A stretch of 49,596 bases of DNA from JAAYCI01 sp964370195 (GCA_964370195.1 CAYJIH010000008.1:1-49596), one strand, 5' to 3'; positions 32,790 through 44,400 are shown, counted from the stretch's first letter. The notes: generated by a model not told the origin, from the letters alone. Numbers and translations: made by a program.

Positions 32790-34133
32790 TTACACAGCAT
32801 TTTCAACAATATCCGCATACAGGCAAAACTGATCTTCACCCGTCACATTCACTTCATAAAAACCGCCCATATGCATGGAAGCTGTTTTAGAAGCCAATAC
32901 GACAGTATCTATTTCAAATGCATCAGAAGCGCTGCGACACTCGTGATATTCACCTTCATCGTCCAGCCCATCGCACAAAACAGTGATTGTTTTCCCAATT
33001 TGTTTTTCCTGCTTTAATTTCAAAATCCTACCTTGTAGCTCCATAAGAATTTCTGCACGTTTTACGCGCTCATCTTCCGGCAACTGGTTTGTCATTTCTG
33101 CTGCTTTTGTTCCATCCTCAGCCGAATATGGAAAACATCCCAATCGGTCAAACTCTACTTGTTTTACAAACTCACAAAGTTCTTCAAACTGCTGCTGTGT
33201 TTCACCAGGATAGCCCACAATCAAACTGGTTCGCAACGTGCAATTGGGTATGGCCTTACGAATTTTTGAAATCGCATGCCGCACCGCATCTGCGCCCCCT
33301 TTTCGTCTCATTGAAAGCAAGATATCATTATTGCAATGTTGAATCGGCAAATCTAAATACGGTACCACCTTTTCATTTCGCTTCATCGCTGCTAAAAAAT
33401 CATCTGTAATTTTCTCTGGATATGCATATAATATACGGATCCAGCTTATTCCCTCAATTTTGTTCAGTGCATCCAGCAACTCAACAATTTCATTATTTCC
33501 ACGATCATCACCAAAAGCTGTCACATCTTGTGCCACGAGCACAAGCTCTTTTACCCCTTGTTGTGCCAGCCACGTTGCTTCTTTTATGCAAGAACTTATT
33601 GTTCGGCTTCGAAACGGACCGCGAATGGAAGGAATTGCACAATAGGAACAAGCGTTCGAGCAACCTTCTGCAATCTTTAAGTACGCAAAATGGGTGGGTG
33701 TTCCAATAACGCGGTGTTCTGAAAAAGGCAAATCAGTTTTTGGACCATACGCCTCATAAGGACATGCATCCTTATGATTCTCACTGCAAATAGCTCGAAC
33801 AATATGAGGCAATTCATGGTTTTTCCCGATACCAACAATAGCATCCAATTCCGGAATTTCTTTCGCAAGTTCCTCCCGATAACGCTCTGCCAAACAACCG
33901 GTCACCATCACTTTTACACCCGGATTTTGCTTTTTAACTGCACAAGCGTCAAAAATATGCTCAATGGCCTCTTCTTTCGCCGCATTTACAAAGCCGCAAG
34001 TGTTGATGATAATAAGCTCTGCTTGCGCTATGCTTGCCACTGTTTTATGACCATCCTCTAGCAGTGCACGGCAAAACACATCTGCATCCACCTGATTTTT
34101 AGGACATCCCAACGATACGATTGCAATATTCAT
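32790..34133 (-). CDS. rimO: Ribosomal protein S12 methylthiotransferase RimO
   Basis: Protein of 447 residues of the methylthiotransferase radical-SAM family. The N-terminal domain has GCPKNQVDAD with the first cluster cysteine. The radical-SAM motif is CSNACSYC with three cysteines spaced x3-x2. The C-terminus is a TRAM-type domain. The GCPKNxVD form and the pgsA and recA neighbours point to RimO rather than MiaB. Its ATG overlaps the recX stop codon (ATGA). Confidence 0.92.
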   Translation of the reverse strand: MNIAIVSLGCPKNQVDADVFCRALLEDGHKTVASIAQAELIIINTCGFVNAAKEEAIEHIFDACAVKKQNPGVKVMVTGCLAERYREELAKEIPELDAIVGIGKNHELPHIVRAICSENHKDACPYEAYGPKTDLPFSEHRVIGTPTHFAYLKIAEGCSNACSYCAIPSIRGPFRSRTISSCIKEATWLAQQGVKELVLVAQDVTAFGDDRGNNEIVELLDALNKIEGISWIRILYAYPEKITDDFLAAMKRNEKVVPYLDLPIQHCNNDILLSMRRKGGADAVRHAISKIRKAIPNCTLRTSLIVGYPGETQQQFEELCEFVKQVEFDRLGCFPYSAEDGTKAAEMTNQLPEDERVKRAEILMELQGRILKLKQEKQIGKTITVLCDGLDDEGEYHECRSASDAFEIDTVVLASKTASMHMGGFYEVNVTGEDQFCLYADIVENAV

Positions 34134-34744
34134 TCCATTTCCTGTTCTTCCAGCACTGTTTCAAGCGCTTCTTTGATATTTGAATAACAAAACCCACGAC
34201 GCGCCAGTGCGGCCATCACCGCCTGTTTTTTACCCGCGTTCAGTTTGTCTGTGTAACTTTTTCGCAAAATTTGTATGGCAAGATCCGTCTCATCTAGCTC
34301 CAAATCGTGTACTGTTTCCATGGCAAGCTGTGCCTGTATTCCTTGCTCTTGCAACGCTTGTATAATGGCACGTTTGCTTTTCCCTTTGCGCGCCAATGCC
34401 TCTGCGCGCTCTTTAGCAAACTGTCCGTCATCCAACAGCTGCATTTCTGCCATGGACGCCACCGCTGCCGCAGCCGAATATTCATCATGTTTACGGCATA
34501 ATTTTTCGTACAACTCCATTTCACCGTATGGCCGTCGTGCCAAAAAGCGCAAAGCTTGGTCTTTGGCTTTTCGTGTATCACTCATACCTTTTAACACATC
34601 ATATTCCTGCGCGCTCAATGTGCAACCTTGATGAATATCCATTTTTACTATTGTTTCTGCATCCACAGACAAAAGAAATTCCTCATGTGAAAATAAGGCA
34701 AATCTCTCCAGTTTTGTTTTACGAATGTCTGTTATTTTAATCAT
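34130..34744 (-). CDS. recX: RecX-family regulatory protein
   Basis: Protein of 204 residues made of repeated three-helix modules, as in RecX, which controls RecA filament growth. The typical segment ALRFLARRPYGEMELYEKL is seen in the first module. It overlaps recA by 4 bases at its start (ATGA) and rimO by 4 bases at its end, so the three genes are translationally coupled. Confidence 0.88.
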   Translation of the reverse strand: MIKITDIRKTKLERFALFSHEEFLLSVDAETIVKMDIHQGCTLSAQEYDVLKGMSDTRKAKDQALRFLARRPYGEMELYEKLCRKHDEYSAAAAVASMAEMQLLDDGQFAKERAEALARKGKSKRAIIQALQEQGIQAQLAMETVHDLELDETDLAIQILRKSYTDKLNAGKKQAVMAALARRGFCYSNIKEALETVLEEQEME

Positions 34745-35895
34745 TCATCTGCACTGATATCCAGCCCACGCTCCGAGCTTGCAGCTTTTGTTTCACTGTC
34801 ACTCTTCGCCGGCAAATCATCTAAATTGCCACCACCGGCTTTCTTTTTCTTTTTACCGTTCGATGCAATACGATCTGAATGCTGGCGCACTTGATTCTCC
34901 ACATCTGCGGCAAAATCCGGGTTGTCTGCAAGATATTTCTTCGCATTATCACGCCCTTGCCCCAAACGAACTTCACCAGCGTTAAACCAAGCGCCGCTTT
35001 TTTGAACCACACCAAGCTCTACTGCCAAATCTAAAAGTTCGCCTGTATGCGAGATTCCCTCACCAAACATAATATCAAATTCTGCCTCTTTAAACGGTGG
35101 TGCCACTTTGTTTTTCACAACTTTCGCACGCGTACGGTTGCCAATAAACTGGCCGTCTGAATTTTTCAAACTTTCACTGCGACGCACATCAATACGCACT
35201 GATGAATAATATTTCAGCGCACGTCCTCCGGCTGTTACCTCAGGGTTACCATATGTGATGCCCACTTTTTCACGCAATTGGTTAATAAAGATGCATACTG
35301 TACCTGTTTTTCCCACAACACCGGTCAATTTTCGAAGTGCTTGGCTCATCAAGCGTGCTTGAAGACCCACGTGAGAATCGCCCATTTCACCAAGTATTTC
35401 TGCACGCGGTACCATGGCTGCCACCGAATCAAGAACAATTACATCAATGGCACCACTACGCACAAGCGCTTCAGTAATTTCTAGCGCCTGCTCGCCTGTA
35501 TCCGGCTGGCTAACAAGCAAATTATCTACATCCACCCCAAGAGCCCTTGCATATTCCGGGTCCAGTGCATGTTCAACATCGATAAAAGCCACATCCCCAC
35601 CGCATTTTTGTGCTTGTGCCAACACGTGCAGTGCCAATGTCGTTTTTCCGCTAGATTCCGGCCCATATATTTCAACCACACGCCCTCTTGGAAGCCCCCC
35701 TACCCCAAGGGCAGCATCCAGCGAAATGGAACCTGTGGAAATGGCATCAATTTGCATGGCCACATTTTGGCCCATTTTCATTACAGCGCCTTTTCCAAAT
35801 GTCTTTTCTATATTGGCAAGCGCTGTATCCAGTGCCATTTTTTTATCTTGTGGCGCGGTTCTCTCCGGTTTTGGCGGTGCTTTTTTTTCTGCCAT
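34741..35895 (-). CDS. recA: Recombinase RecA
   Basis: Protein of 384 residues. Walker A is GPESSGKTT, Walker B lies in VIVLDSVAAMVP, and the L1/L2 DNA-binding loops are in the usual places (INQLREKVGITYGNPEVTAGG). The C-terminal tail after residue 340 is rich in Lys, Ser and acidic residues and longer than in some relatives. No LexA box of the CGAAC-N4-GTTCG type is visible in the 200 bases upstream, and I could not place a convincing promoter there. Confidence 0.97.
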   Translation of the reverse strand: MAEKKAPPKPERTAPQDKKMALDTALANIEKTFGKGAVMKMGQNVAMQIDAISTGSISLDAALGVGGLPRGRVVEIYGPESSGKTTLALHVLAQAQKCGGDVAFIDVEHALDPEYARALGVDVDNLLVSQPDTGEQALEITEALVRSGAIDVIVLDSVAAMVPRAEILGEMGDSHVGLQARLMSQALRKLTGVVGKTGTVCIFINQLREKVGITYGNPEVTAGGRALKYYSSVRIDVRRSESLKNSDGQFIGNRTRAKVVKNKVAPPFKEAEFDIMFGEGISHTGELLDLAVELGVVQKSGAWFNAGEVRLGQGRDNAKKYLADNPDFAADVENQVRQHSDRIASNGKKKKKAGGGNLDDLPAKSDSETKAASSERGLDISADE

Positions 35896-36096
35896 ATCTA
35901 TCTCCTTTTCTATTTACACACTGTATTATGTTCTGCCTCATGGTTTCATACCTGCACTGCACAAGCAAAATTGCACTTTAAAAAGAACTGTAGCACCCTG
36001 CTTTGCTGAATAACAAACAAAAGGAGTTATTGAAACGCCCTTCCTGTATAAAACCATCCTTTGTTCTCTGTACATCATTTTATATCTCTATAGATG

Positions 36097-37752
36097 TCAA
36101 TTCTGTCCACCATTATCCCCTTGTGCCTCCTGCGACCAAAGAAAAGAGGGACTCATATAATCCACATGTTGCTGTGCCACATCCATTTCGTACTCATGTG
36201 TTTCCTTCACCAGCGCATTGTCAACAAGCGCCTCATTTTCCCGGTTTTGTTTTCTTCGTGGAACCATTTCCAAAAAACACAGTAAAAACAAGGGTAGCAT
36301 GCATATAAAATGCTGTGGCTGCGCCACCCAAACAAGCCCATATAACGCCGAAGCCAAAAGAGCCAACCGCAACACGGTCAACGCACTGTTTTGGTTCAAA
36401 AAACTGCGAATGGCAGCCACAATAGCCCAAATTAAAAGCATACCCCACATAGAAAAGGAGCCATAGGCGAAGATGTAATACAAAATACCTGTTGGCAACA
36501 CAAACATTTGTTGCACACCGGTTGTTTGTATCGAGTAATTACCAAGTAGCACACTGGCGCCAAAACTACCATCACTCACAATCATACTCAGCTTTGTGCC
36601 AAGCTGTTGTATCGTTTGAAGTGCATCTCGGCTGTCAAGCCTTGCTTGAATCTCACTCCAAACCAAATCTTGGCGTGCAGCATACCCATCTGCCTGTTGT
36701 ATCATTTGGCTATCTACAGCATTTTCAACACCAAATTCTGAAAGACCCATCATAAGCCCGGTAGCAAGTGGTATTCTATCGTCCTGCGTGTAGTGAGAAA
36801 ACATGGGGCTGCTATGCAAAGCCCATATAGCCCCCCACACAACCAAAACCACTACAGCGGCACCTGCCAAAAAAATCCACACCCGGCCACGGCCACACAG
36901 CAAACACAACAAATCCACCGCAGCGGCAAACCAAAATAGCAAAACTGTGGCCTGAAACAACCCCCCAACTGCTAGAATGAGCGATAAAATGCAAAAAAGG
37001 AGCATTGTCTTTCCATAAGCACCCCCGCGCCAACAATGGCGGATGTGCATCCACAACAAAGTGCCCGCCGAAACAAATAAAAATGCCAATGTGGCCCCTT
37101 GCAAAAGTGGTGCTTGCACCAAAAGAAACGGGCAAAACAAACACGCCCATATCAAAAACAAAAGGCTTTGATTGACCCCAAACATTTTTCGTGCCACTCT
37201 ATATGTGCACAAAATCCCGGCAAAAATCACAATGCAGTTCAGTGCCAAAGCAGGAAGTAAAAAACTGGTACTGCCAAAAAGGTAAAAAATCGAAAAATAA
37301 CCACACAATAAAGCATACAAAGCCTTCGCCTGTGGATGCATGGCAAGGTAGCTTCCCGGTTGCACACCTTGTGTTACAAAATCGGACGCTGCACGGTACA
37401 CTTCTCCAAATAGCCAAGAACCATCTGTTCGAACACGCAATTGCCACGCCGTTACAAATAGAAGAGCAAGAATGATAAGCAAAAGTAGCACAGCAAAAAC
37501 GCGCTCTTGTATACGGCCTGCCGGCTTCGCCTGTGCCATTGCCCACACAATGATAAATGATATTCCAAACGCCATAAACACAGACGGCAACGCCCACTGC
37601 CACTCAAGATAATACGGCGTATTTGTGTTGAAAAAAATCCCTAACACCAAACCGCTTGTCATCAATAATGCAAACAACACATTGACTACCCGATAAAGAA
37701 CCGGTGTATTCAACTGTGCCCGAAGCAAAACGCGTCCATTTTGTTTTTTCAA
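36097..37752 (-). CDS. Polytopic membrane protein, possible GT-C glycosyltransferase
   Basis: Protein of 551 residues with about 11-12 membrane segments and a charged cytoplasmic tail of about 50 residues. The first large extracellular loop (RTDGSWLFGEVYRAASDF, later SYLAMHP) has the acidic residue and the HP pattern seen in ArnT/PMT-like GT-C transferases, but no full motif is secure. The start is TTG at 37752, with GGGGGA six bases upstream. A longer reading to 37842 would run through the rpoC terminator. It sits alone between rpoC and recA. The function is unproven. Confidence 0.55.
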   Translation of the reverse strand: MKKQNGRVLLRAQLNTPVLYRVVNVLFALLMTSGLVLGIFFNTNTPYYLEWQWALPSVFMAFGISFIIVWAMAQAKPAGRIQERVFAVLLLLIILALLFVTAWQLRVRTDGSWLFGEVYRAASDFVTQGVQPGSYLAMHPQAKALYALLCGYFSIFYLFGSTSFLLPALALNCIVIFAGILCTYRVARKMFGVNQSLLFLIWACLFCPFLLVQAPLLQGATLAFLFVSAGTLLWMHIRHCWRGGAYGKTMLLFCILSLILAVGGLFQATVLLFWFAAAVDLLCLLCGRGRVWIFLAGAAVVVLVVWGAIWALHSSPMFSHYTQDDRIPLATGLMMGLSEFGVENAVDSQMIQQADGYAARQDLVWSEIQARLDSRDALQTIQQLGTKLSMIVSDGSFGASVLLGNYSIQTTGVQQMFVLPTGILYYIFAYGSFSMWGMLLIWAIVAAIRSFLNQNSALTVLRLALLASALYGLVWVAQPQHFICMLPLFLLCFLEMVPRRKQNRENEALVDNALVKETHEYEMDVAQQHVDYMSPSFLWSQEAQGDNGGQN

Positions 37753-37789
37753 CGAACTTCCCCCAAAATATTCGTTTGCATCAACCAGT

Positions 37790-37821
37790 AAAAACGACGG
37801 AGGTCTCCCCCCGTCGTTTTT
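37790..37821 (-). terminator. Terminator of rpoBC
   Basis: Perfect 11-bp stem (37790-37800 with 37811-37821) whose minus-strand 3' arm ends in TTTTT, 41 bases after the rpoC stop codon. Confidence 0.8.
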
Positions 37822-37861
37822 CGTCGGCCGGGTGCAAAGCACAACGCTGACACACAGTCTC

Positions 37862-40800
37862 TTACAGTGAAACCGTTCCGCCCATTTCTAATATCTCTTC
37901 TACTTCCGGAATGCCTGTACCGGCTGGAATCAACTTACCAATAATAACATTTTCTTTAAGCCCGGAAAGTGTATCCACTTTTCCTTTGATGGCAGCATCT
38001 GTTAAAACGCGTGTTGTTTCTTGGAAAGAAGCCGCCGACAACCACGATTCCGTTGCAAGCGATGCCTTTGTAATACCCAGTAGTTTTGGCTCCATTGTGG
38101 CTATCTCCAGCTCTACCTCACCGGCATCAATCCTTTGTTGAATGGCCCTATTTTGCGCTTCTACGTCGCTACGCTCTACCATGGTGCCGCCCACAAAGCT
38201 TGTAGAACCCGGGTTCTGCACCACTACTTTACGCATCATTTGACGTACAATTACCTCGATATGCTTGTCGTTGATATCTACGCCCTGTTGGCGGTATACA
38301 CCTTGAACTTCTTCAATGAGGTAATTTTCCACGGCTGTAACGCCTTTAATGGCCAAAATATCATGCGGATAAGCATGGCCTTCTGTAAGCATATCGCCCA
38401 ACTCCAGCTCGTCGCCCTCTTGCACTTTAATGCGTTGGCCAAACGGAATCAAGTAACTGCGCTCTGTTGGTGCGCCATTTTCATCCACGCCATTCACCAC
38501 CACGTGGCGGTTTTTCTTCGTGTCATCAATGTGAACTTTGCCGGCAATCTCCGTCATGATAGCCAAAGCCTTCGGCTTTCTGGCCTCAAACAGTTCCTCA
38601 ACGTGCGGCAAACCTTGCGTAATATCTTCCGCTGTGATGATACCACCGGTGTGGAACGTACGCATTGTAAGCTGCGTTCCCGGCTCACCAATCGATTGTG
38701 CTGCAATGATGCCCACTGCTTCACCAATGCCTACCGGCATGCCATTGGCAAGGTTCGAGCCGTAACAACGAGCACAGCATCCCTCTTCTGCCTTGCACGC
38801 CAACACGCTGCGAATGCAAAGTTTTGTAAACCCTGCATCAACAAGACGCATCGCATCATCTTCATCCATCATCTTATCTTGTGGCACCAATAGCTCGCCC
38901 GTTTCGGGGTGCACCACATTCTCCACAGGATAGCGGCCAATCAAACGCTCAGAGAATGGTTCGATGTTTGCATTGCCATCCGCCAAAATATCGGCAACTA
39001 CAATGCCCTCCATGCTCCCACAGTCCTCTTCACGAATGATCACTTCCTGTGATACGTCTACTAGGCGGCGTGTTAAGTATCCGGATTCTGCTGTACGCAA
39101 AGCTGTATCGGCAAGGCCTTTACGTGCACCACGCGAAGCAATGAAGTACTCCAGAATGTCTAACCCTTCGCGATAGTTCGAGCGAATTGGAATCTCAATA
39201 ACATCACCGGATGTATTGGCGATTAGGCCACGCATACCGGCAAGCTGACGAATTTGCTGCATAGAACCACGAGCGCCTGAATTCGCCATCATAAAGATAG
39301 GATTGCGTGCATCCAAGTTATCCTCTAGCGCATTCGACACTTTATCCGTTGTGTCTTCCCACACAAAACGAATTTTATCAAGGCGCTCTTTGTTGGAAAT
39401 AAGACCACGGTTAAATTGTTTTGTAATTTTACTAATGGCCTCGTCTGCCTCGGCAATCAGTTCTTTTTTCTTTGGCGGAATTACAGCATCCGAAACGGCC
39501 ACTGTCAAACCAGATAACGTAGAATATTTAAAACCTTGTGCCTTAATTTTATCTAGCATTTGTGCCGTAACAGCTGTGCCGTGCTTATAAATACAACGGT
39601 CAATAATCGTGCCCAGCTTTTTCTTATTTACAAGGAAATCCACTTCCAAGCGAAATGCTTGTTCTGGGTCATTTCTGTCGATATAGCCTAAATCCTGTGG
39701 AATCGGATCGTTAAATAAAATGCGACCCACGGTAACATCCACAATTTTTTGGCGCATTTCGCCCTCAAACTCCATCGTACGACGCACTTTAATGGGTGCA
39801 TGCAAGGTAATTACCTTGTCATGGTATGCCATAATGGCCTCTGCCTCACTGCAGAATACCTTGCCCTGGCCTTTGTCGCCTTCACTGATCATGGTGAGAT
39901 AATAGCTACCCAAAACCATATCCTGTGTAGGCACTGTAACCGGTTTTCCGTCACTTGGTTTCAAAAGGTTTTGGCTTGCCAACATCAATTTACGTGCCTC
40001 TCGCTGCGCTTCTTCACTCAATGGTACGTGTACCGCCATTTGGTCACCGTCAAAGTCGGCATTGTATGCAGTACAAACAAGTGGATGCAGTTTTAGCGCA
40101 CGGCCTTCCACCAGCACTGGTTCAAATGCCTGAATACCAAGACGATGCAACGTAGGTGCACGGTTCAAAAGCACCGGATGTCCTTTGATCACAGTTTCAA
40201 GCGAATCCCACACTTCGGGACGTGTGCGCTCTACCATTTTGCGGGCGCTCTTAATATTGTTGGCAATTTGGTTGTCAACTAAGTCGCGCATAACAAAGGG
40301 TTTAAACAATTCCAGTGCCATTTCTTTCGGCAACCCGCACTGATACATTTTCAGCTCAGGTCCCACAACGATAACCGAACGGCCGGAGTAGTCTACACGT
40401 TTACCAAGCAAGTTTTGGCGGAAACGGCCTTGCTTGCCTTTTAACATGTCCGATAAGCTCTTTAAAGGACGGTTGTTCGGCCCGGTCACCGGGCGTCCAC
40501 GGCGCCCATTATCAATCAAGGCATCAACAGCCTCTTGCAACATTCTTTTTTCGTTGCGCACAATGATATCCGGTGCACCAAGCTCTAAAAGACGTTTCAA
40601 TCGATTGTTGCGGTTGATAACACGGCGATATAAATCATTTAGGTCACTTGTGGCAAATCGGCCACCATCAAGCTGCACCATTGGGCGGATGTCCGGTGGA
40701 ATTACGGGCACCGTATTCAAAATCATCCATTCCGGGCGGTTTCCACTGCCACGGAACGACTCCACTGCTTCTAAACGTTTGATAAGACGCAAACGTTTTT

Positions 40801-41398
40801 GGCCACTTGCATCCACCAATTCTTCATTGATGGTTAGCGAAAGCGCATCTAAATCAATTTTACTTAAAAGAACTTCTACTGCTTCTGCGCCCATGGCAGC
40901 CTGAAATTCGTCTTCATAACGCTCACGCATATCGCGATATTCTTTTTCGCTAAGCAACTGTTTTTCTTCAAGTGCTGTAAAGCCTGCATCCGTTACAATG
41001 TAAGCGGCAAAATAAAGCACTTTTTCCAGCTGCCGTGGACTAATATCTAAAAGTAGGCCAATGCGGCTGGGGATGCCTTTAAAGTACCAAATGTGGCTTA
41101 CAGGTGCTGCAAGCTCAATGTGCCCCATGCGTTCTCTACGCACTTTAGCACGGGTTACTTCTACACCACAACGCTCGCACGTTTTGCCTTTATACCGAAT
41201 GCGTTTGTATTTTCCGCAATGGCACTCCCAATCTTTTGTGGGGCCAAAAATCTTTTCGCAAAACAGGCCGTCTCGCTCTGGTTTTAATGTACGGTAGTTA
41301 ATGGTTTCGGGCTTTTTGACCTCTCCGAAACTCCATTCCCGAATTTGATCGGGCGATGCAAGTCCGATTCGGATTGAGTCGAATTCATAATAATCCAT
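37862..41398 (-). CDS. rpoC: RNA polymerase beta' subunit
   Basis: Protein of 1178 residues. The catalytic Mg motif is NADFDGDQM. The N-terminal zinc site is CHCGKYKRIRYKGKTCERC, the second zinc site is in CKAEEGCCARCYG, and the trigger-loop region is in GEPGTQLTMRTFHTGG. It follows rpoB after 67 bases and is cotranscribed with it. The length is in the clostridial range without the large proteobacterial insert. Confidence 0.97.
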   Translation of the reverse strand: MDYYEFDSIRIGLASPDQIREWSFGEVKKPETINYRTLKPERDGLFCEKIFGPTKDWECHCGKYKRIRYKGKTCERCGVEVTRAKVRRERMGHIELAAPVSHIWYFKGIPSRIGLLLDISPRQLEKVLYFAAYIVTDAGFTALEEKQLLSEKEYRDMRERYEDEFQAAMGAEAVEVLLSKIDLDALSLTINEELVDASGQKRLRLIKRLEAVESFRGSGNRPEWMILNTVPVIPPDIRPMVQLDGGRFATSDLNDLYRRVINRNNRLKRLLELGAPDIIVRNEKRMLQEAVDALIDNGRRGRPVTGPNNRPLKSLSDMLKGKQGRFRQNLLGKRVDYSGRSVIVVGPELKMYQCGLPKEMALELFKPFVMRDLVDNQIANNIKSARKMVERTRPEVWDSLETVIKGHPVLLNRAPTLHRLGIQAFEPVLVEGRALKLHPLVCTAYNADFDGDQMAVHVPLSEEAQREARKLMLASQNLLKPSDGKPVTVPTQDMVLGSYYLTMISEGDKGQGKVFCSEAEAIMAYHDKVITLHAPIKVRRTMEFEGEMRQKIVDVTVGRILFNDPIPQDLGYIDRNDPEQAFRLEVDFLVNKKKLGTIIDRCIYKHGTAVTAQMLDKIKAQGFKYSTLSGLTVAVSDAVIPPKKKELIAEADEAISKITKQFNRGLISNKERLDKIRFVWEDTTDKVSNALEDNLDARNPIFMMANSGARGSMQQIRQLAGMRGLIANTSGDVIEIPIRSNYREGLDILEYFIASRGARKGLADTALRTAESGYLTRRLVDVSQEVIIREEDCGSMEGIVVADILADGNANIEPFSERLIGRYPVENVVHPETGELLVPQDKMMDEDDAMRLVDAGFTKLCIRSVLACKAEEGCCARCYGSNLANGMPVGIGEAVGIIAAQSIGEPGTQLTMRTFHTGGIITAEDITQGLPHVEELFEARKPKALAIMTEIAGKVHIDDTKKNRHVVVNGVDENGAPTERSYLIPFGQRIKVQEGDELELGDMLTEGHAYPHDILAIKGVTAVENYLIEEVQGVYRQQGVDINDKHIEVIVRQMMRKVVVQNPGSTSFVGGTMVERSDVEAQNRAIQQRIDAGEVELEIATMEPKLLGITKASLATESWLSAASFQETTRVLTDAAIKGKVDTLSGLKENVIIGKLIPAGTGIPEVEEILEMGGTVSL

Positions 41399-41465
41399 AA
41401 ATGGCCCTTTCTTTCACAGCTGTTTTCTATCCTTTTCGCAGGAGCATCCTGCCATTCGTTTTATA

Positions 41466-44400
41466 TTATTCGTCGATAAGTGGGTCGTTTTCGTATAAAT
41501 CCTCATCAGAGAAAATATCCTCTGGATTCAGCGGTGCCACTTCATCTTCATTCTCGAAGCCGGCATCTGCATCCTCTACATTCTCAATGGCATACTCACC
41601 CGCCAGTTCTTCCTCCACCAATACTTCTTCACCCACAGCAAGCTCGCCACGTGGATAACCCTCGTCTTCATCATAGTTTTGCTTTAGGTCAATTTCATTG
41701 CCCTCTTTATCTTGCACAACCATTTCAAGCCCAAGGCTTTGAAGCTCTTTAATCAACACACGGAAGCTTTCGGGAATGCCAGCTTCCGGCACTTGCTGGC
41801 CTTTCACAATCGATTCATACGTTTTTACACGGCCAACCACATCATCACTTTTAACCGTCAAAATCTCTTGTAAAGTATAGGCCGCACCATACGCCTCCAG
41901 TGCCCACACTTCCATCTCACCAAAACGCTGGCCACCAAACTGTGCTTTACCACCTAGTGGTTGCTGTGTAACCAAGCTATATGGCCCTGTGGAACGAGCA
42001 TGGATTTTATCGTCAACAAGATGATGCAATTTAAGATAGTACATATACCCAACAGTAACACGATTGTCGAATTGCTCGCCTGTTCGGCCATCATACACAA
42101 CGCTTTTGCCGTCCGATTGCATACCGGCCTGCTCAAAGCATGCGCGAATGTCTTCCTCGTGTGCACCATCAAATACGGGTGTCATCACCTTCCAGCCAAG
42201 TGCACTTGCTGCATATCCCAAATGCACTTCCAATACCTGGCCAATATTCATACGGCTAGGCACGCCCAGTGGGTTTAGCACAATATCAAGCGGCGTGCCA
42301 TCCTCAAGGAACGGCATGTCCTCTTGTGGCAAAATACGCGAAACAACGCCCTTATTGCCATGGCGACCTGCCATTTTGTCTCCCACAGAAATCTTACGTT
42401 TTTGTGCGATATAACAACGCACCACTTCACGCACGCCCGGTTGTAATTCATCACTGTTTTCTGGTGTAAACACCTTTACATCCACAATAATGCCATACTC
42501 GCCGTGTGGCACACGCAAACTTGTATCACGCACTTCACGCGCTTTTTCTCCAAAGATAGCACGCAACAAACGCTCTTCCGGTGTCAATTCCGTTTCACCT
42601 TTCGGTGTCACTTTGCCCACCAAAATATCACCGGCTACCACCTCGGCACCAATGCGGATGATACCGCGTTCGTCTAGGTCTTTTAAGGCATCTTCACTCA
42701 CATTCGGTATATCGCGTGTGATTTCCTCAGGCCCCAGTTTCGTCTCACGGGCATCTTGTTCATACTCTTCTATATGAATTGATGTATACACATCTTCACG
42801 AACAATTTTTTCGTTTATAAGAACAGCATCCTCGTAGTTGTAGCCCTCCCAAGTCATAAATCCAATCAAGGCATTTTTTCCAAGGGAAATTTCACCATTT
42901 TTGGTAGCAGGGCCATCAGCCAACACTTGGCCAACTGTCACTTCATCGCCTTTGCTTACAATAGGACGTTGGTTTACGCAAGTTCCTTGGTTGGAACGCA
43001 TAAACTTAATCAAATCATAATTGTCCACTTCACCTTCCGGTGTGCGCACTACGATGTTGTTCGCTGTTACACGTTGTACCACACCGGCACGGCGTGCCAA
43101 GGGGCAAACACCCGAGTCTGTAGCGGCTTTGTACTCCATGCCCGTTGCCACAATTGGCTGCTGTGTCATCAAAAGCGGCACTGCTTGACGCTGCATGTTC
43201 GAGCCCATCAAAGCGCGGTTTGCGTCATCATTTTCCAAAAACGGAATCATAGCCGTAGCCACTGAAAGTACCATCTTCGGCGAAACGTCCATGTAATCGG
43301 CTTTTTCACGCTCTATTTCAATAATCAAATCCTGATGGCGAGCATGAACACGCTCGCGAATAAAGCGCCCTTGTTCATCCAGCGGCTCATTCGCCTGCAC
43401 CACGGTGTATTCGTCTTCCACATCGGCTGTCATGTACACAACTTCATTTGTTACAACACCGGTTTCTTTGTTCACTTTACGGTATGGTGCCTCTACAAAG
43501 CCGTATTCGTTGATGCGCGCAAAGGTGGCAAGATATGAAATCAAACCAATGTTCGGCCCCTCCGGCGTTTCGATGGGGCACATGCGACCATAATGGCTAT
43601 AATGCACGTCACGCACTTCAAAGCCGGCGCGATCACGAGATAGACCACCAGGCCCAAGAGCAGATAAACGACGTTTATGCGTCAATTCTTCAAGCGGATT
43701 GTTTTGGCCCATAAACTGCGACAATGGCGAAGAACCGAAAAACTCTTTGATAGAGCTCGTCACCGGCCGGATATTGATAAGCGCTTGCGGTGTTACCACA
43801 TCCATATCTTGCGCCTGCAATGTCATGCGCTCGCGAATCACACGTTCCATACGGGAAAAACCAATACGGAACTGATTTTGCAAAAGCTCGCCCACACTAC
43901 GAATTCGGCGGTTTCCAAGATGATCGATGTCATCGGTGGTGCCAATGCCGTTCGCAAGGCCATTTAGATAGTTGATGGAAGAGAAGATATCATCCTTTGT
44001 TACCGTGCGGCTAATCAAGCTGATATAATCACGTGCGCCTTCATTGCCCAGTTCATACTCACGCTCACGATCGCTGCGGTTCAACTCACGGCGAAGTAAT
44101 TCTTTGCGCTCCTCGTCGTCATCGGTTTCATCCATAATTTGTTGCAACAGGGCAAAGTTCACTTTTTCTGTGATGCCCAGTTCTTCTCGCACGTCAAAAC
44201 CAAGGAAGAAACTTGCGTCAACCACGCCATTAGAAATCACTTTCACTTCTTTGTCGTCTACTTTGAGATATACAGAATTAACGCCGTTGCGTTCAATATC
44301 TTCAGCCATCTCACGGCTAATTTTATCTCCAGCTGCGCACAACAACTCACCGGTTAAGGGGGCAATCACGTCACGTGCCGCCACTGAACCAGTGATACGC

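Noticed and set aside
35896..36096. LexA/SOS box before recA
   Set aside because: No CGAAC-N4-GTTCG-like palindrome is found. A GAAC and a distant GTTT exist but not with the right spacing.
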